Below, piece after piece: positions 15,252 through 23,646 of a stretch of DNA of 30,050 bases (positions are counted from its first letter, which is position 1; each line of letters begins with the position of its first letter). Source of the stretch: VBCK01 sp035939615 (GTDB taxonomy: Bacteria > Pseudomonadota > Gammaproteobacteria > Burkholderiales > Burkholderiaceae_F); NCBI GenBank assembly GCA_035939615.1, contig DASZFP010000163.1, forward strand, positions 1-30,050. Direction: 5' to 3'. Under the pieces are notes generated by a model. The model had not been told where the DNA came from, did no database searches, and saw nothing but the letters and a program-made list of their open reading frames with translations. Made by a program: the position numbers and the translations under genes.

Positions 15252-18200
15252 GTGACTGAATCAGCACACTGCAAGGATCCGATGCATCGGAGTTTCGCCG
15301 CCGCGGCCGTCGTCATGGCACTGTGGCTCGGATCAATCGCCTGCTGCGAGGTTCGCGCGGCCGAGTTGCGCGAGTCCGAAGTGCCGCAGCCGCTGCGCAG
15401 CTGGGTGCCGTGGGTGCTGCAGGACCACGAGGCGTTGGCCTGCGCGCAGGCCTACAACGACGGCGACCGGCACGAGTGCGTCTGGCCCACGCGCCTTGCG
15501 CTGACGGTCGGATCGCAGGGGGGTCGCTTTTCGCTCCAGGTCGAGATATTCGCGGGCGATGCGCTGATCGCATTGCCGGGGCAGCACGAGGCGTGGCCGC
15601 GCGATGTGCGCGCCAACGGAGCAGCGGTGCCGATCACCGAAAGCGGTGGCCGCCCCGCGTTGCGCCTGCCGGCCGGGCGCTACCTGATCGAAGGTGCCTT
15701 CGCCTGGCGCGAACTGCCGCAAGGCATTGCGGTGGCGCCCGACACGGGGCTGGTCGATGCGCGCCGCGACGGCAAGCCGCTCGGCTGGCCGGATGCAAGC
15801 GGACAGCTCTGGCTGCGGCAGGCGGCGGGCGCCGCGGCCGAGGCCGACACGCTCGCGGTACGCGTGTACCGCCGCATCGACGACGAGATCCCGGTCCGCC
15901 TGAGCACGCGGCTGGAGCTGGCCGCGAGCGGCAGGCCACGCGAGGTTCGACTGCCCGCCGCGCTGCTGCCCGACTTTGTCGTGCTCGCGATCGCAAGTCC
16001 CCTGCCGGCCAGACTGCAGCCCGACGGCACGCTGCGCGTCCAGCTGCGCGCCGGCACGTGGAGCATCGATGTCGCGGGCCGTTCGCGCAGGCCCGTCGCG
16101 GCGCTGGCCGCGCCGGCCGGCGACGGCGAAGTCTGGTCGTTTTCTGCGCACAACGACCTTCGCATTGTCACGGTCGATAGCGCAGGCGGGGCGATCGGCC
16201 TGGACCCGCGGCAGGCCGGGGTGCCGGGGGACTGGCAGAGCCTGCCAGCCTTCCGGATGCCACCGGGCTCATCGCTGAAGTTCATCGAGCGGCGCCGCGG
16301 CGATCCGGAGCCGGCAGCCGACAAGCTGTCGCTGGACCGCACGCTCTGGCTCGACTTCGACGGCGGCGGTTTCACGGCCCGCGATTCGATCCGCGGCACC
16401 ATTTCGCGCTCGTGGCGGCTGGACGCGGTGCCGGGCCTGGCGGTCGGGCGCGTGGCCGTGAGCGGCCAGGAGCAGTTCATCACGCGCCTGCCGGCGGACG
16501 GAGGCGCGGATGACGCCGCCGGCGCCGGGGTCGAGGTGCGCCAGGGCAAGGCGCAGATCGAGGCGGACAGCCGGATCGCCTTTGAACACGCGCTGCCCGT
16601 GACGGGATGGCGGGCCGACTTCGACCGGGTGTCGATCGAGCTGCGGCTGCCGCCCGGCTGGCGCCTGCTGCACGCGGGCGGGGCCGATGCGACGGCCGGC
16701 TCGTGGGTGGCGCAGTGGACTCTGTGGGACTTCTTCTTCGTGCTCCTGGTCGTCGCCGCAAGCCTGCGGCTGCATGGGCGCGCCGCGGCGCTGGTCCTGG
16801 GTGCGGCGCTCGTTCTGATCTGGCACCTGCCGGGCGCGCCGACCTGGCCGTGGCTCGTGCTGCTCGCGCTCAGCGCGTTGCGCGTCGCACTCGATGCGCG
16901 CGGCAGCGAACGCGCTCGGCGCTTTGCGACGTGGGTGCGGTTCGCGTGGCGCGCGACCCTGACGCTGATCGTGATCGGGCTGCTCCCGTTTGCGGTGCAC
17001 GAGTTGCGCGCCGCAATCTACCCGGCGCTTGAAGTCACGCGGGGGCAGGAGCTGGCAGCGTCTCGAGCGCGTATGCCGATCGCTGCCAACGTTGCCAGCG
17101 CCCCGGCTCCCGCTGCGGCGCCCCTCGCCATGCGGCAGCGGGAGCGTCTGATCGCCAACGAGCAGAAGAAAGCGCTGGACGAGGCCGCGCAGGCGGGGCC
17201 GCCGGGACAAGAGCCTTCGGAGGCACCGTTGTCATCAGCGCTGTCCAGCAGGGCAATGCCTTCAAGGCTGCGTGATCTGGCGGGCCTGGATCCGAACGCG
17301 AAAATCCAGACGGGCCCCGGGTTGCCCGACTGGAACTGGCACTCGTACTGGCTGCGCTGGTCGGGACCGGTCGAGCGTGCGCAGCGCGTGACCCTGTGGG
17401 TGGAGCCGCCATGGCTGACGCGGGCGATGACGGTCGCTGCGCTGCTGCTGCTCGCCGGCGCGATCTGGCTGCATGCGCGGCGGCGGCCCGCCGGCGGCCC
17501 AGGCGGTGGCGCTGCAGCGACGTCCACCGATCCGGCGGCCCCTGGACCGCGCGCATCCGGGCTCGTCGCAGGGCTCGCGGCCCTCGTGGCGCTGGTCGCA
17601 GCGGGCGGGTGCGTTGCGGACAACGCACGCGCGGCGACGCCGGCACCCGGCTCGGAGTCGTCGTCGGTTTCCGACTGGCCGTCGGACGCGCGGTTACAGG
17701 AGCTGAGGCAGCGACTGCGCCGTCCCGCGGCGTGCCAGCCCGAGTGTGCGCAACTCGAGCAACTCGGGGTCAGCGCGCACGACGGTTCACTGCAGTTGCA
17801 ACTGGAACTTCACACCGGCGCCGATGTGTTCCTGCCGCTTCCGGGGGGAGCGAGCTGGCGCCCGGCCGAGGTTCGGGTCGACGGCGGGCCCGCGAATCTG
17901 CGCCGGGACGACCTCGCCAGGGGCCTGTTATGGCTGCGGCTGTCGCCCGGGGTTCATCACGTCACGATGAGCGCCGAAGTGGGAGACGCCGAATTCGTGC
18001 AGATCGCGCTGCCGCTTGCGCCCAGGTTCGTACAAGCCGATCTGGCCGGCTGGAGCCTGGAAGGGGTCGACGCGCGGGGACTGGCCAGCGGCGCGCTGAC
18101 GTTGACCCGCGCGCGCGTCGCGCCGCGCACCGGGCAGCGGGAAGATCTGCCCGAGACCGCCCCCGCGTTCGTTCGCGTGATCCGCACGATCCAGCTCGAC

Positions 18201-19544
18201 CAGCAGTGGACCATCGCCACCCAGATCATCCGTGACGGCCCTTCGCCCACGCCCATTGCGGTCCGTGTCCCGCTGCTGGCTGGCGAGGCGGTCACCGATG
18301 CCTCGGTGCGCGTCGATGGCGGTGTGGCCGTCGTCACGCTGGGCGCCGGGCAGAACGGCGGATTCTCGAGCAGCCTGAACGTGCAGCCGCAGTTGATGCT
18401 GCGTGCAGCCGATGAACCCAATCAGGCCGAAACCTGGCGCCTCGATGTGGCGCCGATGTGGCACGCCCGCTTTGGCGGCCTTGCTCCGACGCAGCGCCAG
18501 CAGGACGATCGCTGGTTGCCTCAGTGGCAGCCGTGGCCGGGCGAGACCTTGACGATCGACCTCGTCCGCCCCGAGGGCGTGCCGGGATCGACGCTGACGA
18601 TCGACCGGGTCGACTTCATCACGTTGCCCGGCCGCCGCGCCACGGACGTGACCGCCACGATCGCGCTGCGTTCCAGCCAGGGAGGCAACCACGGGATCGA
18701 GCTGCCGCAAGGCGCCGAGCTGCGCTCGGTTCACATCGACGGTCAGCTGCAGCCGATCCGTGCAGAGGGTCGACGGGTGACGCTGCCGCTGGCGCCCGGG
18801 TCACGCACGGCCACGCTGGAGTGGCGCGAGATGCGCGGCATCCAGACGCTCTTCCGTGGGGCGCAGGCGAACCTCGGCGCGCCGGCCGTGAACCTGAACA
18901 CCGCGATCGACTTGCCGCAAGACCGCTGGGTGCTCGTCACCGGCGGTCCGGTGCTGGGCCCCGCCGTGCTGTTCTGGGGGCTTGCCTGCGTGATCGCGGC
19001 CGCGGCGGCGGCGCTGGGGCGACTGCACTGGACGCCGCTGGGCTTTGTCGACTGGTTGCTGCTCGGGATCGGGGTTGCGCAAGCCACGCTGGGCGGCGCC
19101 GTCTTCGTCGCGGCCGTTCTGCTGGCCCTGCAGGCACGGGCCCGATTCGGCGCCGGGCTCGAAGGTGCCCGATTCAACCTGATGCAGCTCGCGCTGGCCG
19201 CGGCGGCGCTGGTCTCGGTGCTGGTCCTGTTCGACGCGATACGCACCGGGTTGCTGGGCACGCCGCAGATGCGGATCACCGGCAACGGGTCGGGCCCGTA
19301 CGATCTGCGCTGGTATGCCGACCGCAGCGACGGCGCGCCGCCCGCCGCCTGGGTCTTCAGCTTGCCGCTGTGGGTCTATCGGATGCTGATGCTGGCCTGG
19401 GCTCTGTGGCTCGCACTGGCCGTCGTGCGCTGTGCCCGCTGGGCCTGGGCATGCTTCTCGACCGACCGGCTATGGGGCCCCTGGAGTCTGCGCCCACACG
19501 CTGCCGCGGCGCCCGCCGGCGGCTCGACGCCGGCAGCGCCATGA
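15252..19544 (+). CDS. Giant membrane protein with two copies of an ectodomain plus helix-bundle unit; function unknown
   Basis: About 1430 residues, no family recognised. Order: signal peptide (SFAAAAVVMALWLGSIACC), a beta-rich periplasmic domain to about residue 485, about four membrane helices (490-590), a polar Ala-rich linker, one helix (723-746), a second signal-like helix ending GGC at Cys787, a second periplasmic domain (800-1235) and four or more C-terminal helices (1236-1400). The two ectodomains look homologous. C...EC, SLQVEIFAGDALIALPG and GGRPALRLPAGRYLIEG near residues 64-140 correspond to CQPEC, SLQLQLELHTGADVFLPLPG and ARGLLWLRLSPGVHHV near 826-900; VRVYRRID matches VRVIRTIQ, and PPGSSLKFIERRRGD matches WPGETLTIDLVRPEG. 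GTG 15252 follows GAGG at good distance; ATG 15282 after AAGGA is an equally plausible start. A cell-envelope role is likely. Confidence 0.7.
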   Translation: MTESAHCKDPMHRSFAAAAVVMALWLGSIACCEVRAAELRESEVPQPLRSWVPWVLQDHEALACAQAYNDGDRHECVWPTRLALTVGSQGGRFSLQVEIFAGDALIALPGQHEAWPRDVRANGAAVPITESGGRPALRLPAGRYLIEGAFAWRELPQGIAVAPDTGLVDARRDGKPLGWPDASGQLWLRQAAGAAAEADTLAVRVYRRIDDEIPVRLSTRLELAASGRPREVRLPAALLPDFVVLAIASPLPARLQPDGTLRVQLRAGTWSIDVAGRSRRPVAALAAPAGDGEVWSFSAHNDLRIVTVDSAGGAIGLDPRQAGVPGDWQSLPAFRMPPGSSLKFIERRRGDPEPAADKLSLDRTLWLDFDGGGFTARDSIRGTISRSWRLDAVPGLAVGRVAVSGQEQFITRLPADGGADDAAGAGVEVRQGKAQIEADSRIAFEHALPVTGWRADFDRVSIELRLPPGWRLLHAGGADATAGSWVAQWTLWDFFFVLLVVAASLRLHGRAAALVLGAALVLIWHLPGAPTWPWLVLLALSALRVALDARGSERARRFATWVRFAWRATLTLIVIGLLPFAVHELRAAIYPALEVTRGQELAASRARMPIAANVASAPAPAAAPLAMRQRERLIANEQKKALDEAAQAGPPGQEPSEAPLSSALSSRAMPSRLRDLAGLDPNAKIQTGPGLPDWNWHSYWLRWSGPVERAQRVTLWVEPPWLTRAMTVAALLLLAGAIWLHARRRPAGGPGGGAAATSTDPAAPGPRASGLVAGLAALVALVAAGGCVADNARAATPAPGSESSSVSDWPSDARLQELRQRLRRPAACQPECAQLEQLGVSAHDGSLQLQLELHTGADVFLPLPGGASWRPAEVRVDGGPANLRRDDLARGLLWLRLSPGVHHVTMSAEVGDAEFVQIALPLAPRFVQADLAGWSLEGVDARGLASGALTLTRARVAPRTGQREDLPETAPAFVRVIRTIQLDQQWTIATQIIRDGPSPTPIAVRVPLLAGEAVTDASVRVDGGVAVVTLGAGQNGGFSSSLNVQPQLMLRAADEPNQAETWRLDVAPMWHARFGGLAPTQRQQDDRWLPQWQPWPGETLTIDLVRPEGVPGSTLTIDRVDFITLPGRRATDVTATIALRSSQGGNHGIELPQGAELRSVHIDGQLQPIRAEGRRVTLPLAPGSRTATLEWREMRGIQTLFRGAQANLGAPAVNLNTAIDLPQDRWVLVTGGPVLGPAVLFWGLACVIAAAAAALGRLHWTPLGFVDWLLLGIGVAQATLGGAVFVAAVLLALQARARFGAGLEGARFNLMQLALAAAALVSVLVLFDAIRTGLLGTPQMRITGNGSGPYDLRWYADRSDGAPPAAWVFSLPLWVYRMLMLAWALWLALAVVRCARWAWACFSTDRLWGPWSLRPHAAAAPAGGSTPAAP

Positions 19545-19600
19545 ATCGAAAGAGGGACATCTCCTCGCCGCTCACCTGAGCGTCAGCAGCGGACCTGACC

Positions 19601-19620
19601 GCCGCGAGCTGCCGCGCGGC
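19601..19620 (+). terminator. GC hairpin after the giant membrane protein gene, possible weak terminator
   Basis: GCCGCG (19601-19606) and CGCGGC (19615-19620) pair around an eight-base loop, 56 bases after the stop codon. There is no T-run, so this would need Rho or would mainly protect the 3' end of the message. Confidence 0.25.
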
Positions 19621-19628
19621 CCGCTCTG

Positions 19629-19651
19629 ATGCATGCGCATTGCGCATCCAT
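19629..19651. promoter_or_regulatory. Extended palindrome, possible operator
   Basis: ATGCGCATTGCGCAT (19633-19647) is a perfect palindrome about a central T, extended by three complementary bases on each side beyond one mismatch (ATG at 19629-19631, CAT at 19649-19651). It lies about 80 bases upstream of the 36-residue peptide gene and overlaps a possible -35 element. The LysR-type protein encoded downstream is a candidate binder. Confidence 0.4.
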
Positions 19652-19673
19652 GGAATTCGATCTATTCGTTTGT

Positions 19674-19710
19674 TGCAGTGCGCTGGCCGGCGCAAGCTGC
19701 GCTCACTGCA
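19674..19710 (+). promoter_or_regulatory. Leader hairpin just before the ribosome site of the 36-residue peptide gene
   Basis: TGCAGTGCGC (19674-19683) pairs with GCGCTCACTGCA (19699-19710), leaving a two-base bulge in the right arm. The stem ends two or three bases before AAGGAGG (19714-19720). Such a structure could expose or hide the ribosome site, or be the 5' stabiliser of a short RNA. Confidence 0.4.
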
Positions 19711-19725
19711 ATGAAGGAGGCTCTT

Positions 19726-19836
19726 ATGAAGACGCTGCGTTTCCACTCTCTGGACGATGTGTTGTTCGTCGTCGCGCTGTTCGCTCCGGTGTCGCTGCTG
19801 CTGTCGGCCTCGTTGGCGCTGGTCGCGGTCGGCTAG
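19726..19836 (+). CDS. 36-residue one-helix membrane peptide, unknown function
   Basis: Very small protein: a basic, polar N-terminus (MKTLRFHSLDD) followed by one hydrophobic helix (VLFVVALFAPVSLLLSASLA) that reaches the C-terminus. The ATG is preceded by the near-perfect ribosome site AAGGAGG at a five-base spacing, the strongest argument that it is translated. Upstream are a palindrome and a hairpin; the LysR-type regulator gene starts 39 bases after the stop. It might be a small membrane regulator, a toxin-like peptide or a leader peptide. No antisense antitoxin RNA could be shown from the sequence. Confidence 0.5.
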   Translation: MKTLRFHSLDDVLFVVALFAPVSLLLSASLALVAVG

Positions 19837-19875
19837 GATTCCCACACAGGGTTTATCCATGCACAATACGCAATC

Positions 19876-20871
19876 ATGGCTCGCCCTGCAGCTGCTGCAT
19901 CAAAGGACGTATCCGCGCCGGCCGCATCGCGCCGGCCGGCGCGGAGGCGGCCGATCGGGCTGGCGGCGCTGCGCGGCTTCGAATCGGCAGCGCGGCACCT
20001 GTCCTTCACGCTGGCTGCCGCCGAGCTGCATTTGACTCAGTCGGCCGTGAGCCGGCAGGTGGCGGCGCTTGAAAACGACGTGGGACATCGGCTGTTCGTC
20101 CGCAAAACGCGGGCTCTGGGGCTGACCACGGCCGGAGAGCGGCTGGCGCGCAGCACGCGGCAGGCGCTGGCGGCGGTGGATCGGACGGTGGAGGAGATTC
20201 GCGGCCACACGGGGCCGCCGCGCGTGGTCGTCACCACCTACCCGTCGTTCGCCACGATGTGGCTGGTGTCGCGGCTGGCGGCGTTTCAGCGCGCGCATCC
20301 GGACATCGAGATCCGGCTCGACGCGCAGGGCCGGCGCGTCGATCTGGAAGCCGAAGGGGTCGACATCGCATTGCGGCGCTGCATGCCGCAGGATGCGCCG
20401 GCCCACGCGATCCCGCTGCTGGACGAAGATGTGACTCCGGCGCTGAGCGCCGAGCTGCTGAACCGGTTCGGCGGGCGCTTGCAATCGCCCACGGATCTGC
20501 TGCGCCTGCCGCTGATCGAGATCGAGGACGACCTGCCGGGCAACTCCACCGAATCCTGGGCGCGCTGGTTCGAGTTCGCCGGGGTCAAGATGGATGGCGA
20601 CGCAAAGGCACCGGTAATGGTGGTTGCCTACATCGATCAGTCGATGCTGGCGGCCGCGCGCGGCCAGGGCGTGGTGCTGGCCTATCGGCCGTTTCGCGAG
20701 GAAATGGTCGCCAGCGGCCAGCTGGTCACGCCCTTTCCGGACATCCGCGTCCCGACCGGCTACGGGATGTTCATGGTCGTAAGCCAGGTCTCGCGCGAAC
20801 GGCCGGCGGTCGAGCAGCTGCGCGACTGGCTGCTGCAGGAGTTCGCGCGCGGCCCGGTGAGCCGGGTCTGA
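19876..20871 (+). CDS. LysR-type transcriptional regulator, GcvA-like
   Basis: Cytoplasmic regulator of 331 residues. The helix-turn-helix lies at about residues 27-85 (LAALRGFESAARHLSFTLAAAELHLTQSAVSRQVAALE with GHRLFVRKTRAL), after an Ala/Arg-rich N-terminal extension. The effector domain follows, with PPRVVVTTYPSFATMWLV, VDLEAEGVDIALRR and QGVVLAYRPFREE, typical of the GcvA branch that controls, for example, glycine cleavage in E. coli. Its target is not obvious: it is not divergent from a metabolic gene but follows the 36-residue peptide gene. It faces the fau gene, with 5 bases between the stops. A basic and shorter start further in cannot be excluded. Confidence 0.88.
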   Translation: MARPAAAASKDVSAPAASRRPARRRPIGLAALRGFESAARHLSFTLAAAELHLTQSAVSRQVAALENDVGHRLFVRKTRALGLTTAGERLARSTRQALAAVDRTVEEIRGHTGPPRVVVTTYPSFATMWLVSRLAAFQRAHPDIEIRLDAQGRRVDLEAEGVDIALRRCMPQDAPAHAIPLLDEDVTPALSAELLNRFGGRLQSPTDLLRLPLIEIEDDLPGNSTESWARWFEFAGVKMDGDAKAPVMVVAYIDQSMLAAARGQGVVLAYRPFREEMVASGQLVTPFPDIRVPTGYGMFMVVSQVSRERPAVEQLRDWLLQEFARGPVSRV

Positions 20872-20876
20872 AAGCC

Positions 20877-21479
20877 CTACCAGGCCTCGGACTCGGTGAT
20901 CGCCCGATCCAGCCTCAGGTCATGCAGCTTCGGGTCGATCGTCGCGATGCGCGCGCAGTCGAACCCGACACCGGCCGTGACCGGCCGGGGCGACATCTGC
21001 GCAAGCGTACGGTCGTAGTACCCGCCGCCATAGCCGAGGCGGTAGCGCAGGCGGTCGATGCCCACACAGGGTATCAGCAGCAGTTGCGGATCGATCCGCC
21101 GCGGCGTGTCCGGGACCTGAATGTCGAATGGACCCGCGACCAGCGCCGTCCCGGGCGTCCATGGGGCAAAGCGCAGCAGCTCGCCGTCGATCACCGGAAG
21201 CGCCGCCGAGCGCGAGGGATCCGCCTTCAGCCAGCGCGCCACCAGCGCCGCCAGATCGGGTTCACCGCGGGTCGGCCAGAAAAACGCCAGGCGCCGCACG
21301 TCCACCGTGTTCAGCCACTGCTCCACGCGCGCCAGCAGCCGCGCCTCGCGCTGCGGACGGTCGGTCAGCGCGTCCCGCGCGGCCCGCAGGTCGCGCCGCC
21401 ACTGGGCGCGCACCGGATCCACAAAGCGCTTCGGGCGCGCCGTCGTCTGTGATGAGCCGGGTCCCTTATTCATTTCCAT
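20877..21479 (-). CDS. fau: 5-formyltetrahydrofolate cyclo-ligase
   Basis: ATP-dependent enzyme (about 200 residues) that converts 5-formyl-THF to 5,10-methenyl-THF, returning an inhibitory storage folate to the active pool. The family signature LGYGGGYYDRTLA (ATP/Mg site) and the upstream LLIPCVGIDRLRYR are clear, as are the RRDLRAARDAL start region and PTRGEPDLAAL. ATG 21479 is used; ATG 21473 and GTG 21518 are in frame. The gene is divergent from the lytic transglycosylase gene with a 62-base gap. In many proteobacteria the 6S RNA gene sits immediately upstream of this gene, but the gap here is too short to hold it. Confidence 0.9.
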   Translation of the reverse strand: MEMNKGPGSSQTTARPKRFVDPVRAQWRRDLRAARDALTDRPQREARLLARVEQWLNTVDVRRLAFFWPTRGEPDLAALVARWLKADPSRSAALPVIDGELLRFAPWTPGTALVAGPFDIQVPDTPRRIDPQLLLIPCVGIDRLRYRLGYGGGYYDRTLAQMSPRPVTAGVGFDCARIATIDPKLHDLRLDRAITESEAW

Positions 21480-21541
21480 CGATGCGGGCGCTCGCCGCCG
21501 TGTTAGCCTGACAATCACAGTGGACGATCGTAGTGGCGTGC

Positions 21542-23566
21542 ATGCGGCGTTTCCTTAGTTTAATCGCGGCCGCGATCGCGCTGACCGGCGCGGCCGCGCA
21601 GGCAGCCCAGCAGTCGGGCCACGAGCAGCCCGCGGCGGGTCCTGCGCCCGCTCCCGTGCTGTTGCCCGCCGACGAGGCGTTTCTGGCAGCGCGCGATGCG
21701 GCCCGCAACGGCGATCGCGACCTTCTGGCATCGCTGGCGCCGCGCGTGGCCGGCCACCTGCTCGAACCCTACTACGAGTACTGGAAGACTTCGCTGCAGG
21801 CGAAAACCGGCGAAGACGACGGTACCGCGGTGCGGGCGTTCCTCGAGCGTTATCCGGGCACCTGGTTGAGCGACCGCTTGCGCGCCGACTGGTTGCTCGC
21901 GCTCGGAGCCCACGCGGACTACGTCACGTTCCAGGCCCAGGCGCGCGAGATGATCTGGAACCGCGACGATGAGCAGATCCGGTGCTACGCAGCGCTGGCC
22001 GCTTATGCGCTGGACCCGGGCGAGCACCGCGACGATCTGGCGCGCGAGGACCGCGCGCTGCTGGTCGCGGTGGGCGATGCGGGCGGCGACGGCTGTACAG
22101 CGCTCGCCGAGCGGCTGATCGACGACGGCCGCCTGTCGATCTGGGAGCGGCTGCGCGTTCTGGCCGGGCACGGCCAGATCGCGGCGGCCCGCACCAATCT
22201 CGCCCGGCTGGACGAGCCGACGCAGGTGCAGCTGCGCCAGGCGCTCGATCGTCCGGGCGAATGGCTGGCCGCGCGCGAGCACGCGCTCGATGCGGCACAC
22301 CGCGAGATCGCATTGCTTGCCATCGCGCAACTGGCGCGCGAAGATCCGGCGCGCGCCGGCGCGCTGGCCGAGCGCCTGGACCCGGCGCTGACCTCCGCGC
22401 AGCGGGGCGCGCTGTGGAGCCGGCTCGGCGAGATCGCGACGATGAAGCTGCTGCCCGAGGCCCTGGACTGGTTCCGGCGCGCCGGGCCGGAGCTGGCGCC
22501 TGAGGGCGGCTTCTCGCGTGCCGGCGAGACGCTCGGGTGGCAGGCGCGCGCGGCGCTGCGCGCCCCCGCAGGACCCGATTGGAGCGGGCTGAACAGCACT
22601 CTGGCACGTATGTCGCCCGAGCAGCAGCACGAAGCCGTCTGGATCTACTGGGATGCGCGCGCCCGCCTCGCGCGCGGCGACGTCGCTGGAGCCCATCAGC
22701 GGTTCGAATCGATCGCCGGGTCATTTGGATTTTATCCGCGCCTGGCCGCCGAGGAGATCGGTCGCCCGCTCGAGCTGCCGGCCGCGCCCGCCCCGATCAA
22801 GGACGAGGAAATCTCGGGCATGGAACGCCGGACCGGATTCGTGCGCGCCCTGAAGCTGTTCCGCCTCGGACTGCGCGATGAAGGCAACCACGAGTGGTCC
22901 TGGCAGCTGCGCGGCATGAGCGACCACGAGCTGCGCGCAGCGGCCGAATACGCGCGCCGGCAGGGCGTGCTGGACCGGATGATCGCGACTTCGGATCGGA
23001 CCCGGGGCGAAATCGACATGCAGCAGCGCTACCCGACCCCCTACCAGCGCACGCTGTCGGAGCTGGCGCAGTCGCTCGGAATCGACCAGGCCTGGATCTA
23101 CGGGCTGATCCGGCAGGAGTCGCGCTTCGTGGAGGACGCCCGCTCCGGATCGGGTGCGCAGGGGCTGATGCAGCTGCTGCCCAGAACGGCCGGCTATGTC
23201 GCGCGGCGCATCGGCTTGCAGGACTATCGGCCGTCCCGGATCACCGAGGCCGACGTGAATCTGCGCCTGGGCGTGAGTTACCTGAAGCTGGTGTACGACG
23301 ATCAGGGTGCCGAGCCGCTGCTGGCCTCGGCCGCCTACAACGCCGGCCCACGCCGGTTGCGCCAGTGGCGCGGCACGCTGGCGGCCCCGATGGACGGTGC
23401 CGTGTTCGTGGAGACCATCCCGCTGAACGAGACCCGCAATTACGTGCAGAGGGTGCTGGTCAACACGATGATCTACGCGACACTGGCCGGCCGCACCGGC
23501 GTGGACCTGAAGTCGCTGTTGCGGCCGGTCTCTTCGAACATGCCGGCCGACACCGATCTGCCCTGA
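21542..23566 (+). CDS. Soluble lytic murein transglycosylase (Slt70-like)
   Basis: Periplasmic enzyme of 674 residues that cleaves peptidoglycan between MurNAc and GlcNAc, forming 1,6-anhydro ends. It has a signal peptide (RRFLSLIAAAIALTGAAAQA), a long alpha-superhelical U/L region (about 40-490) and a C-terminal SLT domain: WIYGLIRQESRF with catalytic Glu526, SGSGAQGLMQLLPRTA, DVNLRLGVSYL, ASAAYNAGPRRLRQW and the NETRNYVQRV motif. The length and layout match Slt70. The ATG at 21542 gives a clean signal peptide; an in-frame GTG at 21533 is less likely. The gene is divergent from fau and followed by the NDUFA9-like gene, as in Burkholderiales. Confidence 0.93.
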   Translation: MRRFLSLIAAAIALTGAAAQAAQQSGHEQPAAGPAPAPVLLPADEAFLAARDAARNGDRDLLASLAPRVAGHLLEPYYEYWKTSLQAKTGEDDGTAVRAFLERYPGTWLSDRLRADWLLALGAHADYVTFQAQAREMIWNRDDEQIRCYAALAAYALDPGEHRDDLAREDRALLVAVGDAGGDGCTALAERLIDDGRLSIWERLRVLAGHGQIAAARTNLARLDEPTQVQLRQALDRPGEWLAAREHALDAAHREIALLAIAQLAREDPARAGALAERLDPALTSAQRGALWSRLGEIATMKLLPEALDWFRRAGPELAPEGGFSRAGETLGWQARAALRAPAGPDWSGLNSTLARMSPEQQHEAVWIYWDARARLARGDVAGAHQRFESIAGSFGFYPRLAAEEIGRPLELPAAPAPIKDEEISGMERRTGFVRALKLFRLGLRDEGNHEWSWQLRGMSDHELRAAAEYARRQGVLDRMIATSDRTRGEIDMQQRYPTPYQRTLSELAQSLGIDQAWIYGLIRQESRFVEDARSGSGAQGLMQLLPRTAGYVARRIGLQDYRPSRITEADVNLRLGVSYLKLVYDDQGAEPLLASAAYNAGPRRLRQWRGTLAAPMDGAVFVETIPLNETRNYVQRVLVNTMIYATLAGRTGVDLKSLLRPVSSNMPADTDLP

Positions 23567-23584
23567 CCCAGTCGTGACTTAGTG

Positions 23585-23608
23585 GCCCGGTGCGCCGGGC
23601 TATACAAT
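23585..23608 (+). promoter_or_regulatory. Hairpin next to a TATACAAT promoter element
   Basis: GCCCGG (23585-23590) and CCGGGC (23595-23600) pair around TGCG, immediately followed by TATACAAT (23601-23608), which looks like a -10 element. Transcription would start near 23614, about 33 bases before the NDUFA9-like gene. The hairpin may act as a weak terminator for the transglycosylase gene or as a regulator site in the promoter spacer. Confidence 0.35.
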
Positions 23609-23646
23609 CGGAGCGGGAAGGGGCAAGCGCGCAAACCGACAATCCG

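Larger units (their letters stand above)
19545..19725. other. Intergenic leader region dense in inverted repeats
   Basis: 181 bases between the giant membrane gene and the 36-residue peptide gene with no supported gene but three inverted repeats listed separately. A weak promoter-like pair, TTGCGC (19640-19645) and TATTCG (19663-19668) with 17-base spacing, overlaps the central palindrome. Confidence 0.35.

Noticed and set aside
16269..17210. Minus-strand open frame opposite the giant membrane gene
   Set aside because: Arg/Gln/His-rich shadow with no domain; the plus-strand protein has signal peptide, helices and repeated motifs.
21480..21541. 6S RNA gene expected upstream of fau
   Set aside because: The gap to the divergent transglycosylase gene is only 62 bases, too short for a 6S RNA of about 180 bases.
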